A DNA stretch of 7,743 bases from Devosia equisanguinis (GTDB lineage: Bacteria; Pseudomonadota; Alphaproteobacteria; Rhizobiales; Devosiaceae): assembly GCA_945888565.1 (NCBI GenBank), contig CAMDAL010000190.1:1-7743 (forward strand), given 5' to 3'. Numbering within the stretch: position 1 is the first letter of the stretch; every line of letters begins with the position of its first letter. Below are positions 6,589-7,743 of this stretch, piece after piece. The notes under the pieces are model-generated. The model did no database searches. It was not told where the DNA came from and saw only the letters and a list, made by a program, of their open reading frames with translations. The position numbers were made by a program, and so were the translations under genes.

Positions 6589-6616
6589 CCCCGCCTTCAC
6601 GGCGGGGTTTCTGTTT
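6589..6616 (+). terminator. Rho-independent terminator of the wecB-wecC-wecG operon
   Basis: A perfect 7-bp GC stem (CCCCGCC at 6589-6595, GGCGGGG at 6601-6607) with loop TTCAC is followed by TTTCTGTTT on the plus strand. It begins 29 nt after the wecG stop. There is no matching T run on the opposite strand, so it mainly serves the plus-strand operon and would keep it from running into the convergent transporter gene. Confidence 0.85.
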
Positions 6617-6621
6617 GGGGG

Positions 6622-7743
6622 TCAGGCGCGAGCGAGTTTGGCGCGCACCGTGCTGGCCAGCGCCTTGGTCTCGGCCGGATGCAGCAGCGACTGCAGCGCC
6701 AGGAAGATGAGGCTACCCGCAGTGCCGCCCACGCCGAGCTTGACGATCGGCCAGGCATCGCCGGCAAGGCTGGAGCCGAGCCAGGCGGCGACGCCGGAAG
6801 CAACTGCCACCAGCGCCGAAGCGCCAAGGTCGAGCCACGGGATCGGCACCGGGGTGAGACGGCGGCTGACGAGGATATCGGCAACGAGGGTGGTCGCCGT
6901 ACCGAGCGCCAGCGCCGTGGCGGCGCCGACCGCCGCATGGTGCGGGATCAGCAGCAGCGAGGCGCCGATGGTGACGATGGCGCCCGGGGTGAGCGTGATC
7001 GCCAGCAGCCAGGGCCGCTTGTGGGCGTGGTAGACGTTGACGAACACGTAGTTGGAGAAGTTGGCGAAAAGGATCGACAGCGCGATCAGCGGGAACAGTT
7101 CGCCGACATGGCCGTGATACGCGACCGGCAGTAGCAACTCCGCGATCTCGTGGCTGAGCGCGATCAGGAGGGCAGCTATGGGGAAGCCGAGTTGCGCCAT
7201 CAGGCCCATCTGGCGCGACAGGTAGCGCGCCGCAGCCTCGGGACCTTCCCGGTCGAAGCGGCTGACCATCTCGGGGAAGGCGCCCATGTTGATGGCATTG
7301 GCGATGGTGTCGATCGGCTGCCGGGCCAGCGCGTACGCGGCAGCGAACACGGCGACCGCGCCAGCATCAAAGTAGATCTTGAGCAGGACACGCTCGGCGC
7401 TGCTGAGGCCGAAGGCGATGACGGCCATGGCAATGAGCGGAACCCCGAGCGTCAGCAGTTCGCGGTAGCTGAAGCGCGACGCTCCCGGCACCACTCGGCG
7501 CAAGGCCACCGACAGGGCAACAATGCCGGCCAGCAGGGTGGCCAGCGAGGAGGCCAGCGAGACCATGAGGAAGCTGTCGTGGAAGATCCAGATGGCCGCG
7601 ACCGGCAGGACCAGCTGCAGCGCGGCGCGGGCGAACTCCAGGAGCGAATACGTGCCGTGCCGCTGCTGCATCTGCAGAATGGTGAGCGCGCAGCGGCTGA
7701 CGGCCGCGACACAGAGATAGACGCCGACCGCAACCGAGAACTC
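6622..7743 (-). CDS. Wzx-like polysaccharide flippase / oligosaccharide transporter (N-terminus cut by window edge)
   Basis: The frame stays open from the right edge to a TGA at 6622-6624, giving the last 373 residues; the start lies outside. An internal ATG at 7671 is not taken as the start because hydrophobic coding sequence continues upstream of it. The fragment has about ten or eleven hydrophobic segments, near residues 1-20, 36-55, 60-80, 97-115, 127-143, 183-203, 213-236, 244-264, 269-290, 304-324 and 332-354 of the visible part. The order suits the MOP/PST superfamily of lipid-linked oligosaccharide flippases. Typical features are ERVLLKIYFDAGAVAVFAAAY (about 117-137) and the loop NMGAFPEMVSRF (152-163). 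It would flip the undecaprenyl-linked repeat unit across the inner membrane. It converges on wecG with only 5 nt between the operon terminator and its stop. An unrelated MOP exporter cannot be fully ruled out, but the locus favours a Wzx role. Confidence 0.85.
   Translation of the reverse strand, partial: EFSVAVGVYLCVAAVSRCALTILQMQQRHGTYSLLEFARAALQLVLPVAAIWIFHDSFLMVSLASSLATLLAGIVALSVALRRVVPGASRFSYRELLTLGVPLIAMAVIAFGLSSAERVLLKIYFDAGAVAVFAAAYALARQPIDTIANAINMGAFPEMVSRFDREGPEAAARYLSRQMGLMAQLGFPIAALLIALSHEIAELLLPVAYHGHVGELFPLIALSILFANFSNYVFVNVYHAHKRPWLLAITLTPGAIVTIGASLLLIPHHAAVGAATALALGTATTLVADILVSRRLTPVPIPWLDLGASALVAVASGVAAWLGSSLAGDAWPIVKLGVGGTAGSLIFLALQSLLHPAETKALASTVRAKLARA

Noticed and set aside
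6589..6616. Bidirectional terminator for the convergent flippase gene
   Set aside because: The hairpin is symmetrical but only the plus strand has a following T run.
6097..7134. 345-residue plus-strand frame across the end of wecG, the terminator and the flippase gene
   Set aside because: It starts inside wecG in another frame, runs through a clear terminator and then antisense to the transporter; the product is Arg/Ala/Gly-rich without motifs.

Overview
This is a GC-rich window whose coding style (mostly G/C-ending codons, short spacings, an ATGA stop/start overlap) fits an alphaproteobacterium. A Hyphomicrobiales/Rhizobiales-type host is a plausible guess, but nothing in the window fixes the genus. 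The whole window belongs to a surface-polysaccharide (exopolysaccharide, capsule or O-antigen-like) locus. I see no RNA gene, insertion sequence or CRISPR array.

Layout. Positions 1-1528 (minus): the N-terminal 509 residues of a Wzz/GumC-type chain-length or export co-polymerase, cut by the left edge. Positions 1529-1619: a short leader with overlapping inverted repeats. Positions 1620-3050 (minus): a two-part protein ending in a beta-propeller of the kind found in plant GINT1 glycosyltransferases and in bacterial polysaccharide clusters; its exact activity is unknown. Positions 3051-3259: an AT-rich divergent control region with small palindromes. Positions 3260-6559 (plus): a tight three-gene operon wecB-wecC-wecG, closed by a Rho-independent terminator at 6589-6616. 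Positions 6622-7743 (minus): the C-terminal part of a Wzx-type flippase or related polysaccharide transporter, convergent with the operon and cut by the right edge.

How the genes fit together. WecB epimerises UDP-GlcNAc to UDP-ManNAc. WecC oxidises it to UDP-ManNAcA. WecG should transfer ManNAcA to a lipid-linked sugar, GlcNAc-PP-undecaprenol in the enterobacterial common antigen pathway. The flippase would move the lipid-linked repeat across the inner membrane, and the Wzz/GumC protein would control chain length or export. The window therefore predicts a ManNAcA-containing polysaccharide. The initiating phosphoglycosyltransferase, the polymerase (Wzy) and other glycosyltransferases are not in the window. 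The least understood component is the propeller protein at 1620-3050.
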